Assembly (NCBI GenBank): GCA_016296285.1
Contig: JAEDJP010000008.1
Coordinates: forward strand, 1-26,241
Direction of reading: 5' to 3'
DNA length: 26,241 nucleotides
Source: Bacilli bacterium
GTDB lineage: Bacteria; Bacillota_I; Bacilli_A; RFN20; CAG-826
Shown here: piece by piece, positions 6,547-14,080 of the stretch
Layout: every line of letters starts with the position of its first letter
Position numbering within the stretch: the stretch's first letter is position 1
The notes under the pieces: model-generated
Seen by the model: only the letters and a program-made list of their open reading frames with translations
What the model was told of the DNA's origin: nothing
The model's database searches: none
Position numbers and translations under genes: made by a program

Positions 6547-7704
6547 ATGATGACATTGCTTCGTCGCTGGTTCATTCCCGACTATCAAAATCTCGCTTCC
6601 GAGGAAGTCCGTACGAAACACGGAATCCTGGGGGCTTGGCTTGGCTTCCTCATTAACCTTATTTTGGTCGCCCTAAAACTTACTTTTGCTCTGCTTCTCG
6701 CCTCGCAGAACAGCTGGATCCTTCCGATGGCCTTGCTCGCGGACGCGATCAACAACGCAGGCGATATGGCAAGCAACATCGTGACCCTCGTCGGCTTCAA
6801 GGTCGCGGGAAAACCCGCGGATGCCGAACACCCCTTCGGCCATCAACGCATGGAATACATCGCCGGCATGATCGTCTCGGTTCTTGTCATGTTCGCCGGG
6901 GTCGAGCTCATCATGAGTTCCGTCGAAGGCATCATCGAAGGTGCAAGGGTCGCTTATTCTTGGACTTCCATCATCATCTTCGCCGTCTCGATTCTTCTCA
7001 AAGCCCTGCAAGGCGCGATGAACCTATCCCTTGCCAAAACAATTGAGTCTCCGTCCTTGAAGGCCACGGCAATCGACAGTTTCACGGATACTCTCGCGAC
7101 GCTCGCGGTCATGATTTCGGCGATTCTTGGCATCACCCTCGGCTGGGATTTCCTCGACGGGTATTTCGGTATCGCCGTCGCGGCATTCGTCATCTTCTCG
7201 GCGATCAAAATGCTCAAGGAAACCGCGGACCCACTCATCGGGGAAGCTTTCTCCAAGGAAGACGCGGAAGACATCGCGAAGATCGCCCTTTCCCGGAAAG
7301 AGATCCTTGGGGTGCACGACTTGCTCATCCACCAATACGGCCCGACCAAGACCTTCATTTCCCTTCACGCGGAAGTCTCCGCGGAGAACGACCTCATGAC
7401 GATTCACGACATCGTCAACGGCATCGAAAAGGAAATCGACGCCCGTTATCACGCGGAAACGATCATCCACATCGATCCGATCGAAGGCGCTTCCGAAGAA
7501 AAGCGAAAAGCCCTTTCGATTCTCCATGAGATCGATTCCACGGCCTCGATTCACGACTTCGACCAAGACGGGAAGAACATCTCCATGGATATCCTTTTGT
7601 CCCGCGGCGACGCGGTCGACGAAAAAGCCTTGCTCGCGAAATTGGAGCAAGGCTTGGAAGGTTATGCCTTAGTCGTTCACTTCGACTATCCGTATTCCCG
7701 TTAA
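6547..7704 (+). CDS. Cation diffusion facilitator (CDF) metal exporter, possibly Mn
   Basis: The 385-residue protein has about six membrane helices followed by a cytoplasmic CDF dimerisation domain and an extra C-terminal segment of roughly 90 residues. CDF proteins export divalent metals in exchange for protons. The transport site is readable: N69xxxD73 in helix 2 (LADAINNAGD) and D177xxxD181 in helix 5 (AIDSFTDTLAT). This ND-DD arrangement is that of Mn-exporting members such as pneumococcal MntE, whereas Zn exporters usually have His in the set. HPFGH (95-99) after helix 2 is also typical of this branch. Two consecutive Met codons open the frame (6547 and 6550), and either may be the start. 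Its stop shares a TTAA palindrome with the stop of the convergent gene. The specificity is inferred from residues only. Confidence 0.9.
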   Translation: MMTLLRRWFIPDYQNLASEEVRTKHGILGAWLGFLINLILVALKLTFALLLASQNSWILPMALLADAINNAGDMASNIVTLVGFKVAGKPADAEHPFGHQRMEYIAGMIVSVLVMFAGVELIMSSVEGIIEGARVAYSWTSIIIFAVSILLKALQGAMNLSLAKTIESPSLKATAIDSFTDTLATLAVMISAILGITLGWDFLDGYFGIAVAAFVIFSAIKMLKETADPLIGEAFSKEDAEDIAKIALSRKEILGVHDLLIHQYGPTKTFISLHAEVSAENDLMTIHDIVNGIEKEIDARYHAETIIHIDPIEGASEEKRKALSILHEIDSTASIHDFDQDGKNISMDILLSRGDAVDEKALLAKLEQGLEGYALVVHFDYPYSR

Positions 7705-8042
7705 TCCGGGAGTTTCGACACGATGGCACGATTCAACGAATAGAGCTTTTTCTTGGCCTCGAGAATCCTGCGGCAGGCGTTTTCAAACGGCTCGGACTCC
7801 TCGAAGTCATCGAGATCCATGAAGGTCGAGGCGACGTCTTGCAAGAAATAGTTCTTTTCTTTCACGAGGTCCTTGAGTTCTTCTTGGGTCTCTTTGCCAA
7901 AGGTCTTGAGAAACGAATCGGAAGACGCAAAATCATCAAGGTTGGCGGCCTTTTGTTTCAAGATGAGGGAGAGGTTCTCTTTCAGGATCTGGGTCCCGAG
8001 AACGAAATCGCCTAACGAGGCAGTAAATTGCTTGAAGTCCAT
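7701..8042 (-). CDS. Hypothetical helical protein, 113 residues
   Basis: This is a soluble, charged, probably all-helical protein with no membrane segment and no motif I recognise. Asp/Phe/Lys-rich stretches such as MDLDDFEES occur in the middle. The start MDFKQF at 8042 is preferred over the longer upstream reading, because the extra residues are Ser/Arg-rich low-complexity sequence read antisense through the gpmA end and terminator. No Shine-Dalgarno is visible; the leader is the T-tract of the gpmA terminator. Expression could come from gpmA read-through or from a weak TATCTT next to the start. It is convergent with the CDF gene. Confidence 0.6.
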   Translation of the reverse strand: MDFKQFTASLGDFVLGTQILKENLSLILKQKAANLDDFASSDSFLKTFGKETQEELKDLVKEKNYFLQDVASTFMDLDDFEESEPFENACRRILEAKKKLYSLNRAIVSKLPD

Positions 8043-8053
8043 AAAGAAAGATA

Positions 8054-8075
8054 AGCCGCGGAAGGACCCGCGGCT
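8054..8075 (-). terminator. Rho-independent terminator after gpmA
   Basis: An eight-pair stem AGCCGCGG/CCGCGGCT is followed on the minus strand by TATCTTTCTTT. It begins a few bases after the gpmA stop at 8083 and ends just before the next ATG at 8042, so it can separate the two genes or act as an attenuator. Confidence 0.75.
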
Positions 8076-8082
8076 TTGTCGA

Positions 8083-8790
8083 TTAGAGGTAGTACTTGTT
8101 GAGGACCGCGAGGCTCTTCTCGTCGAGTTCGTAGACAAGGGGTTTGCCCGTCGGGATCTCAACCGAGATGATTTGCTCCGGGGTGAGGTGCTCAAGCATC
8201 ATGACAATCGCGCGGAGGGAGTTGCCGTGCGCGGCGATCAAGACCTTCTTGCCGGCGTGGATTTCCGGGGCGATCTTCTCGTCGAAATACGGCTTGACGC
8301 GTTTGGCGGTGTCGATGAGGCACTCGGTGAGGGGGCAATCGGCCTCGGTCATCTCGCCCGCGGCAATGAGGGCTTTGTATTTCTCTTGGTTGCCCGGCCA
8401 ACGCTCGTCATCCTTGGTAAGGGCAAGGGGCGGTACGTCGGCGGAACGGCGCCAGATGTGGACTTGCTCTTCGCCCCACTTCTTGGCGGATTCGGCTTTG
8501 TTGAGGCCTTGGAGAGCGCCGTAGTGGCGTTCGTTGAGGCGCCAAGAATAGTTCTTCGGGATCCCGGTTTCCCCGAGTTCCTCGAGGGCGAAATTCATCG
8601 TGTTGTTGGCGCGTTTCAAAACGGAGGAGAAAGCGACATCGAAAGAATATCCCTTTTCTTTCATGAGGATGCCCGCTTCGTGAGCTTCTTTGACTCCGGT
8701 TTCGGAGAGTTCGACGTCGGTCCAGCCAGTGAAGAGGTTTTTGAGGTTCCACTCGCTTTGGCCGTGACGAATCAAGACTAGTTTGACCAT
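8083..8790 (-). CDS. gpmA: 2,3-bisphosphoglycerate-dependent phosphoglycerate mutase
   Basis: This 235-residue enzyme interconverts 3- and 2-phosphoglycerate in glycolysis, using a phosphohistidine. The catalytic RHG motif with H9 is in LIRHGQSEWN. The FTGWTDVELSE stretch follows. ERHYGALQG (E87, proton donor region) and AAHGNS with second His H188 are all conserved. Length is normal for the dimeric/tetrameric cofactor-dependent type. AAAGGA lies eight bases before the ATG. A TATAAT at 8823-8828 and an inverted repeat overlapping the ribosome binding site form the leader. A terminator follows directly, so it is probably monocistronic. Confidence 0.97.
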   Translation of the reverse strand: MVKLVLIRHGQSEWNLKNLFTGWTDVELSETGVKEAHEAGILMKEKGYSFDVAFSSVLKRANNTMNFALEELGETGIPKNYSWRLNERHYGALQGLNKAESAKKWGEEQVHIWRRSADVPPLALTKDDERWPGNQEKYKALIAAGEMTEADCPLTECLIDTAKRVKPYFDEKIAPEIHAGKKVLIAAHGNSLRAIVMMLEHLTPEQIISVEIPTGKPLVYELDEKSLAVLNKYYL

Positions 8791-8799
8791 TGAAAATTC

Positions 8800-8828
8800 C
8801 TTTCGGTTGTTAACCGAAGGACATTATA
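8800..8828 (-). promoter_or_regulatory. gpmA -10 box and 5' inverted repeat
   Basis: A perfect TATAAT (8823-8828) is followed by the inverted repeat TTCGGTT-AAC-AACCGAA (8802-8818 on the plus strand, extendable by two pairs including one G-U). The repeat covers the predicted 5' end of the mRNA and partly overlaps the AAAGGA ribosome binding site. It could be an operator or an RNA stem that limits translation. The -35 is unclear. Confidence 0.5.
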
Positions 8829-8873
8829 ACGAGACCCGAAGCAAAGTGGTAGAAACTTGAGGGCTTCACCGAT

Positions 8874-9560
8874 TTATCGAAAGAGCTCGACGACTTTGAG
8901 GGCAAGATCGCTTGCCAAAGACGAGGCGCGAGCAACGTTTTTCGGGTATTCAATCTCGGGGTGTTCCGCATCCGAGATGATGCGGGCGGAGGCGAAGGGG
9001 ACGGAATAGGCGTAAGCGATTTGGGCGTAAGGGGCGCTTTCCATATCGAGGCAAAGGGAATGGAAGGTCGCGGTGATTCTGGCCTTGGCCTCGTGATCGC
9101 TTAAGAAAGTGTCACCGCTTGAAATCACGCCTTCCGTAGCGGGGATGTCGAGGGCTTTGGCGGATTGTTTGAGAAGATCGATGAGCTTTGAATCCGCGGG
9201 AAGGGACACGAGATTGATGCCCGAAACAAGGCCGACGGGGTCCCCAATCGCGGAAGTGTCCATGTCGTGTTCCACATAAGAGGAGCCGATGACGCAGGAA
9301 AACACGTCAGCCACCTCTTTGTTTTGGCTGCCGGCGACGCCGATGTTGACGAAGGCGTCGATGGCATAATGGCTCGCGACGGCGGAAACCGCGGCGGCGG
9401 CGAAGCCTTTGCCGATGCCCGAGATCGCAAGCAAGAACGTGTGGCCTTTGTAACTGGCCTCGATGACTTTCGTATACCCAAAGCGGGCGGCGTGGAGGAG
9501 TTTGACTTTTTGGAGGAACGCCTCGCATTCCCGTTCCATCGCGAATAACAAACACAGCAT
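8874..9560 (-). CDS. mtnN: 5'-methylthioadenosine/S-adenosylhomocysteine nucleosidase
   Basis: This 228-residue cytoplasmic enzyme cleaves adenine from MTA and SAH, recycling the by-products of polyamine synthesis and methylation. Active-site residues are readable: E11 in AMERE, the GIGK and GVAGS nucleoside/phosphate-fold loops, E174 in LDMES, and D197 in IISDAEH. Length is typical. The start at 9560 has TATAAT eight bases upstream and no Shine-Dalgarno. It is divergent from ugd with a 93-base shared promoter region. The autoinducer-2 function sometimes attributed to this enzyme would also need luxS, which is not seen here. Confidence 0.95.
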   Translation of the reverse strand: MLCLLFAMERECEAFLQKVKLLHAARFGYTKVIEASYKGHTFLLAISGIGKGFAAAAVSAVASHYAIDAFVNIGVAGSQNKEVADVFSCVIGSSYVEHDMDTSAIGDPVGLVSGINLVSLPADSKLIDLLKQSAKALDIPATEGVISSGDTFLSDHEAKARITATFHSLCLDMESAPYAQIAYAYSVPFASARIISDAEHPEIEYPKNVARASSLASDLALKVVELFR

Positions 9561-9568
9561 ATGCCCGA

Positions 9569-9574
9569 ATTATA
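9569..9574 (-). promoter_or_regulatory. -10 box of mtnN, predicted leaderless
   Basis: A consensus TATAAT lies eight bases before the ATG at 9560. The intervening TCGGGCAT has no ribosome binding site. The -35 position is weak (CACCAT). Confidence 0.55.
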
Positions 9575-9638
9575 GGGGAAAGCAGGCGGGAATGGTGAGA
9601 CGAAATCGAAACAAGGGGTGAATTCTTGCCCCGATTTG

Positions 9639-9644
9639 TACTAT
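9639..9644 (+). promoter_or_regulatory. -10 box of the ugd operon, predicted near-leaderless
   Basis: TACTAT ends nine bases before the ATG at 9654, and the intervening CCTATCTCC contains no Shine-Dalgarno. No good -35 is visible. Confidence 0.4.
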
Positions 9645-9653
9645 CCTATCTCC

Positions 9654-10754
9654 ATGAAAATCGCGGTCATCGGATTGGGCTTCGTGGGGAAAGCCATGTT
9701 GGACGCTTTGACCCCTCACTTTGCCGTCGTTGGCTTCGACATCGATCCCGCGAAAGGGGGAAAAGCCAAATCCTTAACGGAAGCCGTGGCTTTCGCGGAT
9801 CATTTTTTGCTCTGCCTCCCCACGAATTACGATGATGCCCAAGGGTATTTCGATACGTCCGCCTTGGAAGAGACGGCCTTGCAAATTGCCTCGGCAAAGA
9901 ACGATGCCGTCTTGATCGTGAAATCGACCGTCCCCATGGGCTTTTGTTCCTCTCTTCAAGCGAAATGCCCCAAGACCCCCGTCCTCTTCTGTCCCGAGTT
10001 TCTGCGCGAAAGTTCCGCGAAAGAAGACGCGATGGCCCCATCGCGCATCATCGTCGGGGCGGCTCCTATTCACGAAGAACACGCGAAAAACTGGGGGGAT
10101 GCCCTCTGTCTTTGCGTCCAAAACGAGGCTCCGGTCCGCTATGTTTCCCTTGAAGAAGCGGAAGCCATCAAACTCTTTAGCAACGCGTATCTCGCCATGC
10201 GCATCGGGTTCTTCAACGAACTTGACTCCTACGCGATGAAACATCGTCTCGATAGCAAAGCCATCATCGAAGGAGTCGGTCTCGATCCTCGCATCGGAAC
10301 CCATTATTGCAACCCCTCATTCGGCTATGGGGGATATTGCCTCCCGAAAGACACGAAACAACTCGAGAGGAATTACTTAGGGATTCCCCAAGAGCTCATC
10401 ACTGCGGTGGTGAAAAGCAACGCGACCCGCAAAGAATGTATCGTCGAGGAGGCCCTTTCCGTTTTGAAAGGGAAAGAGAGTCCCGTTCTAGGCATCTACC
10501 GGATTCGCATGGAAAACGGATCGGAATCCTGCCGATATTCCTCTCTCGATGACATCATCAATTTGTTAAAGGAAAGGGGGATTTTCCCGATTATCTACGA
10601 GCCTTTGCTGAGCGAAAACGAGTACCTGGGGTGCCTAAATGACCGAGAATTCGATCACTTTGTTTCCACGTGTGACCTCATTCTCGCGAATCGCATCGAT
10701 GCCTTGATCGCTCCATACAGCTCGAAGGTTTTCTCGAGGGATATCAACAAATGA
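9654..10754 (+). CDS. ugd: UDP-glucose 6-dehydrogenase
   Basis: This 366-residue enzyme oxidises UDP-glucose to UDP-glucuronate with two NAD+, supplying acidic sugars for capsule or other envelope glycans. The Rossmann motif GLGFVG is at 7-12. K173 and N177 (IKLFSNAY) and catalytic Cys229 in FGYGGYCLPKD are present. The C-terminal UDP-binding domain ends with the ANR...VFSRD pattern. The size matches the short HasB-like form. The start at 9654 (MKIAVIGLG) is chosen over the GTG 36 bases upstream because the Rossmann fold normally begins at the initiator. The stop overlaps the next ATG (ATGA), so it is coupled to the VanZ-like gene. No glycosyltransferase is nearby. galE, which makes or uses its substrate pool, is 3.3 kb away on the other strand. 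Confidence 0.92.
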   Translation: MKIAVIGLGFVGKAMLDALTPHFAVVGFDIDPAKGGKAKSLTEAVAFADHFLLCLPTNYDDAQGYFDTSALEETALQIASAKNDAVLIVKSTVPMGFCSSLQAKCPKTPVLFCPEFLRESSAKEDAMAPSRIIVGAAPIHEEHAKNWGDALCLCVQNEAPVRYVSLEEAEAIKLFSNAYLAMRIGFFNELDSYAMKHRLDSKAIIEGVGLDPRIGTHYCNPSFGYGGYCLPKDTKQLERNYLGIPQELITAVVKSNATRKECIVEEALSVLKGKESPVLGIYRIRMENGSESCRYSSLDDIINLLKERGIFPIIYEPLLSENEYLGCLNDREFDHFVSTCDLILANRIDALIAPYSSKVFSRDINK

Positions 10755-12499
10755 AACTAAGAAAATCCGCAATCGTCTTTTGGGTCCTTTTTGGGGCCTC
10801 TGCCATCACGATTCTAGGCGAAGCCGCGATGCCCGCTTGGTTAAGCGTCGCTCAATCAGATTGGATTTCGAACATCTTCGAAAACATCATTAACAACGTG
10901 ACTCCGGGCCAAGAAGCCGTGCCGGTTTATCCATCCGGCATCTCGTTGCAGCCATCCAACCAATTCTGCGACGAAGATGAGGCGATCCTTGGGACGACCA
11001 AGGTCTTGGACTATACCTTGTCCTATGAAGGACTTGGCAAAAACAGCGTCAAGTACGGCAACGTGAAAATCACGAGAACCGACAATTCTGACAATAGCGT
11101 CTACACGGTATCGCTATCTTCTAGTCAAGATGGCGGGCGCGTGCGCATTACGGGTGAGTCTCTTTCCGAACACTGTTCGTTTGTCTTGGAAGATGACGTG
11201 GGCCATCAAGCCGCCTATGAATTCTCCGTCATTCCCCGGAAAGCCCCCGAGCAAATCGACTTCTCCTTCCCCTCAACCCTGAAAATCGGGGAAACCTGCC
11301 TCATGGAAGGCACGCTTTCTTATCCGGGCATCGAAGATTCTTCCGGGGAGACCAGCGACCATTACCTCCGTCGGTATTTCGACCCCACGGAGATTACCTT
11401 GACGAGCAGTAATCCTTCCGTCCTCGCGGCGGAGGATGGCTATGTCAAAGCCCTGCAAGCGGGTTCCGCGGATCTTTTCCATGGGGCAGACAAAGTCGCT
11501 TCCATCACGGTTCTCCCAGAGGCGATGCCCACCGGCACGATCTCTTTGGATCCCCTTAGCGACCCGACCGTCCACCTTCTTGATTACGATTTCGCTTCCG
11601 AAGAAGGATATGCGCTTCCCCTTTCGGTTTCCTATTCCTCCCCGGACATGGACAAGACCATCCGCTGGACCTCAAGCGATCCATTGGTCGCTATGGTGAC
11701 GAACGAGCATTATGACAATAATGGGAACCTCATTCCCGGGGGCATCGTCTCCGGCTATCGGAAAGCCGGGACCGCGACGATTCAGGGAACTTTGGTGAGC
11801 GACCCGACCCAGGTGGTCGAAATCGAGGTCGTTTCAACCGAGCAAATGCCATTAGAAGCAACGTTCTCCCTCTCTTATCAAGGAGCGGCGGTCGCCCCGG
11901 GGACCCGGCCTCTTGTGCTATCCGGGGAATCCCTATCTCTTCGAGCCACTTGCCTTCCCAAAAACGTGAGGCAAACCGCGATTGAGGTCAGCGTCTCTTC
12001 CGAAGAGGTTTTGAAAATCTCGGGCAATCGGTCCTCGAACGTCACGATTATCGCCCAAGGCAAAGGAACCGCGACCATTCAAGCCCATCTCGTCGCGAAT
12101 CCATCGCTGACCTTTGAGGCGGAAGTCGAGGTGGAACTCGCTCCGACGATCACGGAGGAAAACCGGCATGAGCTTCAGCTTTTCACGCGGAAGAGCATCG
12201 GACATTTCAGTTTGTTCGCCTTCACGACGATGCTTGCCGTCCTTGCCTTCTATTTCACCTTCAAGAAAGAAAACCCCTTGCGCGAAGTCGCAAGCGCGGG
12301 CTTCGCCTTAGGGGCAGGGGTGCTTCTCGCATTCTTGAGCGAAGGCATCCAGATGATTCCCCCGCTTCATCGAGGCCCGTCTCTTTTCGATGTCATGATC
12401 GATTCTTGCGGGGCCTTCGCGATGGCGGCGTTCTTGCTATTGCTCCTGCTTCTCGTCCGTTGGATATGGCACTTGAAACACAAGACTAAAGAAGATTGA
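10751..12499 (+). CDS. VanZ-type membrane protein with a large extracellular Ig-like region
   Basis: The 582-residue protein has a single N-terminal membrane helix (about 7-27), a roughly 450-residue extracellular region, and a C-terminal block of about four helices (483-570). The C-terminal block matches VanZ: RKSIGHF (480-486), a second helix, then FLSEGIQMIPPLHRG with S530/E531 and R541, and SLFDVMIDSCGA with D547 and D551. The middle contains repeated bacterial Ig-like (BIG2) patterns, for example near 212-255, 300-360 and 405-460, each with TSS(N/D)P or SSEE followed by a G-T-A-T-I strand. Ordinary VanZ proteins are 150-200 residues and have only a short loop between helix 1 and the RKxxHF helix, so the Ig region appears inserted there. 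VanZ function is poorly defined (low-level teicoplanin resistance, envelope). It is translationally coupled to ugd. Confidence 0.78.
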   Translation: MKLRKSAIVFWVLFGASAITILGEAAMPAWLSVAQSDWISNIFENIINNVTPGQEAVPVYPSGISLQPSNQFCDEDEAILGTTKVLDYTLSYEGLGKNSVKYGNVKITRTDNSDNSVYTVSLSSSQDGGRVRITGESLSEHCSFVLEDDVGHQAAYEFSVIPRKAPEQIDFSFPSTLKIGETCLMEGTLSYPGIEDSSGETSDHYLRRYFDPTEITLTSSNPSVLAAEDGYVKALQAGSADLFHGADKVASITVLPEAMPTGTISLDPLSDPTVHLLDYDFASEEGYALPLSVSYSSPDMDKTIRWTSSDPLVAMVTNEHYDNNGNLIPGGIVSGYRKAGTATIQGTLVSDPTQVVEIEVVSTEQMPLEATFSLSYQGAAVAPGTRPLVLSGESLSLRATCLPKNVRQTAIEVSVSSEEVLKISGNRSSNVTIIAQGKGTATIQAHLVANPSLTFEAEVEVELAPTITEENRHELQLFTRKSIGHFSLFAFTTMLAVLAFYFTFKKENPLREVASAGFALGAGVLLAFLSEGIQMIPPLHRGPSLFDVMIDSCGAFAMAAFLLLLLLLVRWIWHLKHKTKED

Positions 12500-12998
12500 T
12501 TTTCTTCTTTTTGAAGCGCAGAGCCTCTTCTTTCGTGGAGGCGATATCTTTGAATTTGGCTACACGGGTCACGCCATTTTCGGAAACAGCCAAGAAGAAG
12601 GCATCGTAATCTTTGATCGAAATCCCGGTGATTGCGTGCAAGGAAACCGTGATGCATGCTCCCGGGGTGCCCGAGACCGCCAAAACGGTTTGTCCGTTTC
12701 TCTCCAAGACCTGGATGCGCGAATCCAGGGAAAGGGGAGATTTCTCTAGGGCCGCAATCCGGCGGAAGGCTTTATCTTTAAGGCCAAGGATGGAGAGATT
12801 CGTGAACTCATGGTTTTTGCCATCCCCTTCTTCGTATCGAAGGTCGAACATGAACTCCTTGGCATCCAAATAGGCGTGACGTCTGGCAACCATCACGAAA
12901 TCGCAGCTCACGATGAGCTGACGCGCGACCATTCCAAGAATCCAAACTAAGACGGTCGCGAGCAAGGTGACGATGGTGGCAACGGCTCCGGATGACAT
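12486..12998 (-). CDS. Hypothetical protein with an N-terminal membrane anchor, 170 residues
   Basis: I do not recognise this family. An N-terminal hydrophobic segment (about residues 5-30) is followed by a charged domain of roughly 140 residues with predicted beta content (TNLSILGLKD, TVLAVSGTPGACITVSLHAI) and a very basic end, KKKKINLL. Because the anchor is N-terminal without a cleavage site, the rest could lie in the cytoplasm or outside. GAGGAA precedes the ATG by about six bases, and a TATGAT at 13022-13027 is a possible -10 box. The last 14 bases overlap the 3' end of the convergent VanZ-like gene, and no terminator is visible for either. Confidence 0.65.
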   Translation of the reverse strand: MSSGAVATIVTLLATVLVWILGMVARQLIVSCDFVMVARRHAYLDAKEFMFDLRYEEGDGKNHEFTNLSILGLKDKAFRRIAALEKSPLSLDSRIQVLERNGQTVLAVSGTPGACITVSLHAITGISIKDYDAFFLAVSENGVTRVAKFKDIASTKEEALRFKKKKINLL

Positions 12999-13056
12999 GT
13001 TCTCTTCCTCGAGGCTTCCCTATCATACGCTCATCCGCGCGTGAGAATTAAGAAAA

Positions 13057-13074
13057 AAGGCGGTTTCCCGCCTT
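13057..13074 (-). terminator. Rho-independent terminator of the alpha/beta hydrolase gene
   Basis: Stem AAGGCGG/CCGCCTT with a four-base loop is followed on the minus strand by a run of six T and TTCTTAATT. It lies 18 bases after the hydrolase stop. Confidence 0.88.
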
Positions 13075-13091
13075 AATATTTGAGGAAGCGA

Positions 13092-14000
13092 TCAACCCGA
13101 GACCTTGTCGAGGAACGCGAGGATATCCGCGTACACCTCTTCTTTTCCGGTCTCGTTCAAGATCTCATGACGCATCTTGGGATAGAGTTTGAGAGTTGTC
13201 TCTGTCACCCCAAGCTTTTGATATTTCGCGTAAAGCCATTCAAGGCCCTTCCCGTTTTGGCCGACGGGGTCTTCCGCGCCGGCGACGATGAGGATCTTCT
13301 CGTCCTTCGCGACGCGTTTCATCTCTTTGGTCTTCCAGATTTCCTTAAGCCCACGGAGGAATTCTTTCCAGAACCCGCCCGTCGCCGGGTGCCCGCAATA
13401 AGGATCGGCGAGATAGGCTTCCACGTTCTTCTCGTCGTAGGAAATCCAATCCGCGGAGGTCTTCGCATCTTTTACCGCTTTGGCATACCCCCCAAGGCTC
13501 AGATTCGTCAAAAACGCGTTGGGCTTTTCCCAGTTCTTCTTGTGAACGATGAGACAGGCTAGCATAAAGCCGAGGGACATCAAGGCCTTTTGCCCGCCAT
13601 TGGAGCCAATCAAGACCGTGGCATCGCTTGCGTGGGGATAGAGTTCCAAGCGCCGTTGGGTGATGAAGGATCCCATGGAATGGCCACCTTGAATGACGGG
13701 TTTCCCGCTTTTCCTCGCGAGTTCGCACATCTTGGCGACACCTTCGACGTTCTTGGCGAAACCGCCGACCGGCCAGATCATTTGGCGTTCCACGGATTCC
13801 GCGTTCCTGCCTTGGCCAAGGGCATCCAAGACGTAAACGGAATAGCCATTCTCGTTGAGAAATTCGGCGAAAGGCCGATAACGGGCGCTATATTCCTGCA
13901 TCCCGGTGATGAGGCAGAAGTTGGCTTTTGGGGACTCCAATAGCCAAGACGTTCCTTGCATTTTGGTTCCGTCAGACAAAACGACCTCAAATGTCTCCAT
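13092..14000 (-). CDS. Alpha/beta hydrolase, monoacylglycerol lipase / lysophospholipase-like
   Basis: This 302-residue cytoplasmic enzyme is of the Hydrolase_4 (serine aminopeptidase S33) group. Nucleophile Ser108 lies in GGHSMGS. The likely Asp is in AGAEDPVG and the likely His in KMRHEI near the C-terminus. The early YRPFAEFLNENGYSVYVLDALGQG stretch is typical of monoacylglycerol lipases and lysophospholipases, where DxxGxG precedes the cap. The substrate is probably a small lipid ester but is inferred. No signal peptide is present. AAGGAG lies nine bases before the ATG. The gene begins just beyond the galE terminator, so it may be expressed by read-through or from a promoter I cannot identify. 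It has its own strong terminator. Confidence 0.88.
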   Translation of the reverse strand: METFEVVLSDGTKMQGTSWLLESPKANFCLITGMQEYSARYRPFAEFLNENGYSVYVLDALGQGRNAESVERQMIWPVGGFAKNVEGVAKMCELARKSGKPVIQGGHSMGSFITQRRLELYPHASDATVLIGSNGGQKALMSLGFMLACLIVHKKNWEKPNAFLTNLSLGGYAKAVKDAKTSADWISYDEKNVEAYLADPYCGHPATGGFWKEFLRGLKEIWKTKEMKRVAKDEKILIVAGAEDPVGQNGKGLEWLYAKYQKLGVTETTLKLYPKMRHEILNETGKEEVYADILAFLDKVSG

Positions 14001-14020
14001 GCTCTATGCTCCTTTGGGCG

Positions 14021-14063
14021 AAAAAAGCTTCGCCGCTTATAAAATAAGTCTAATGCGAAGCTT
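14021..14063 (-). terminator. Terminator of the gatC-gatA-gatB-DUF1836-galE operon
   Basis: AAGCTTCGC (14055-14063, read on the minus strand) pairs over nine bases with GCGAAGCTT (14025-14033). The 21-base loop contains an inner CTTAT/ATAAG stem. A run of T follows. It starts 17 bases after the galE stop and ends four bases before the AAAGGAG of the hydrolase, so it can also act as an attenuator for that gene. Confidence 0.75.
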
Positions 14064-14080
14064 GGAAAAGGAGAAGGGAT

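Noticed and set aside
7701..8195. Longer 164-residue version of the helical hypothetical
   Set aside because: The extra N-terminal residues are Ser/Arg-rich sequence read through the gpmA end and its terminator; the ATG at 8042 is the plausible start.
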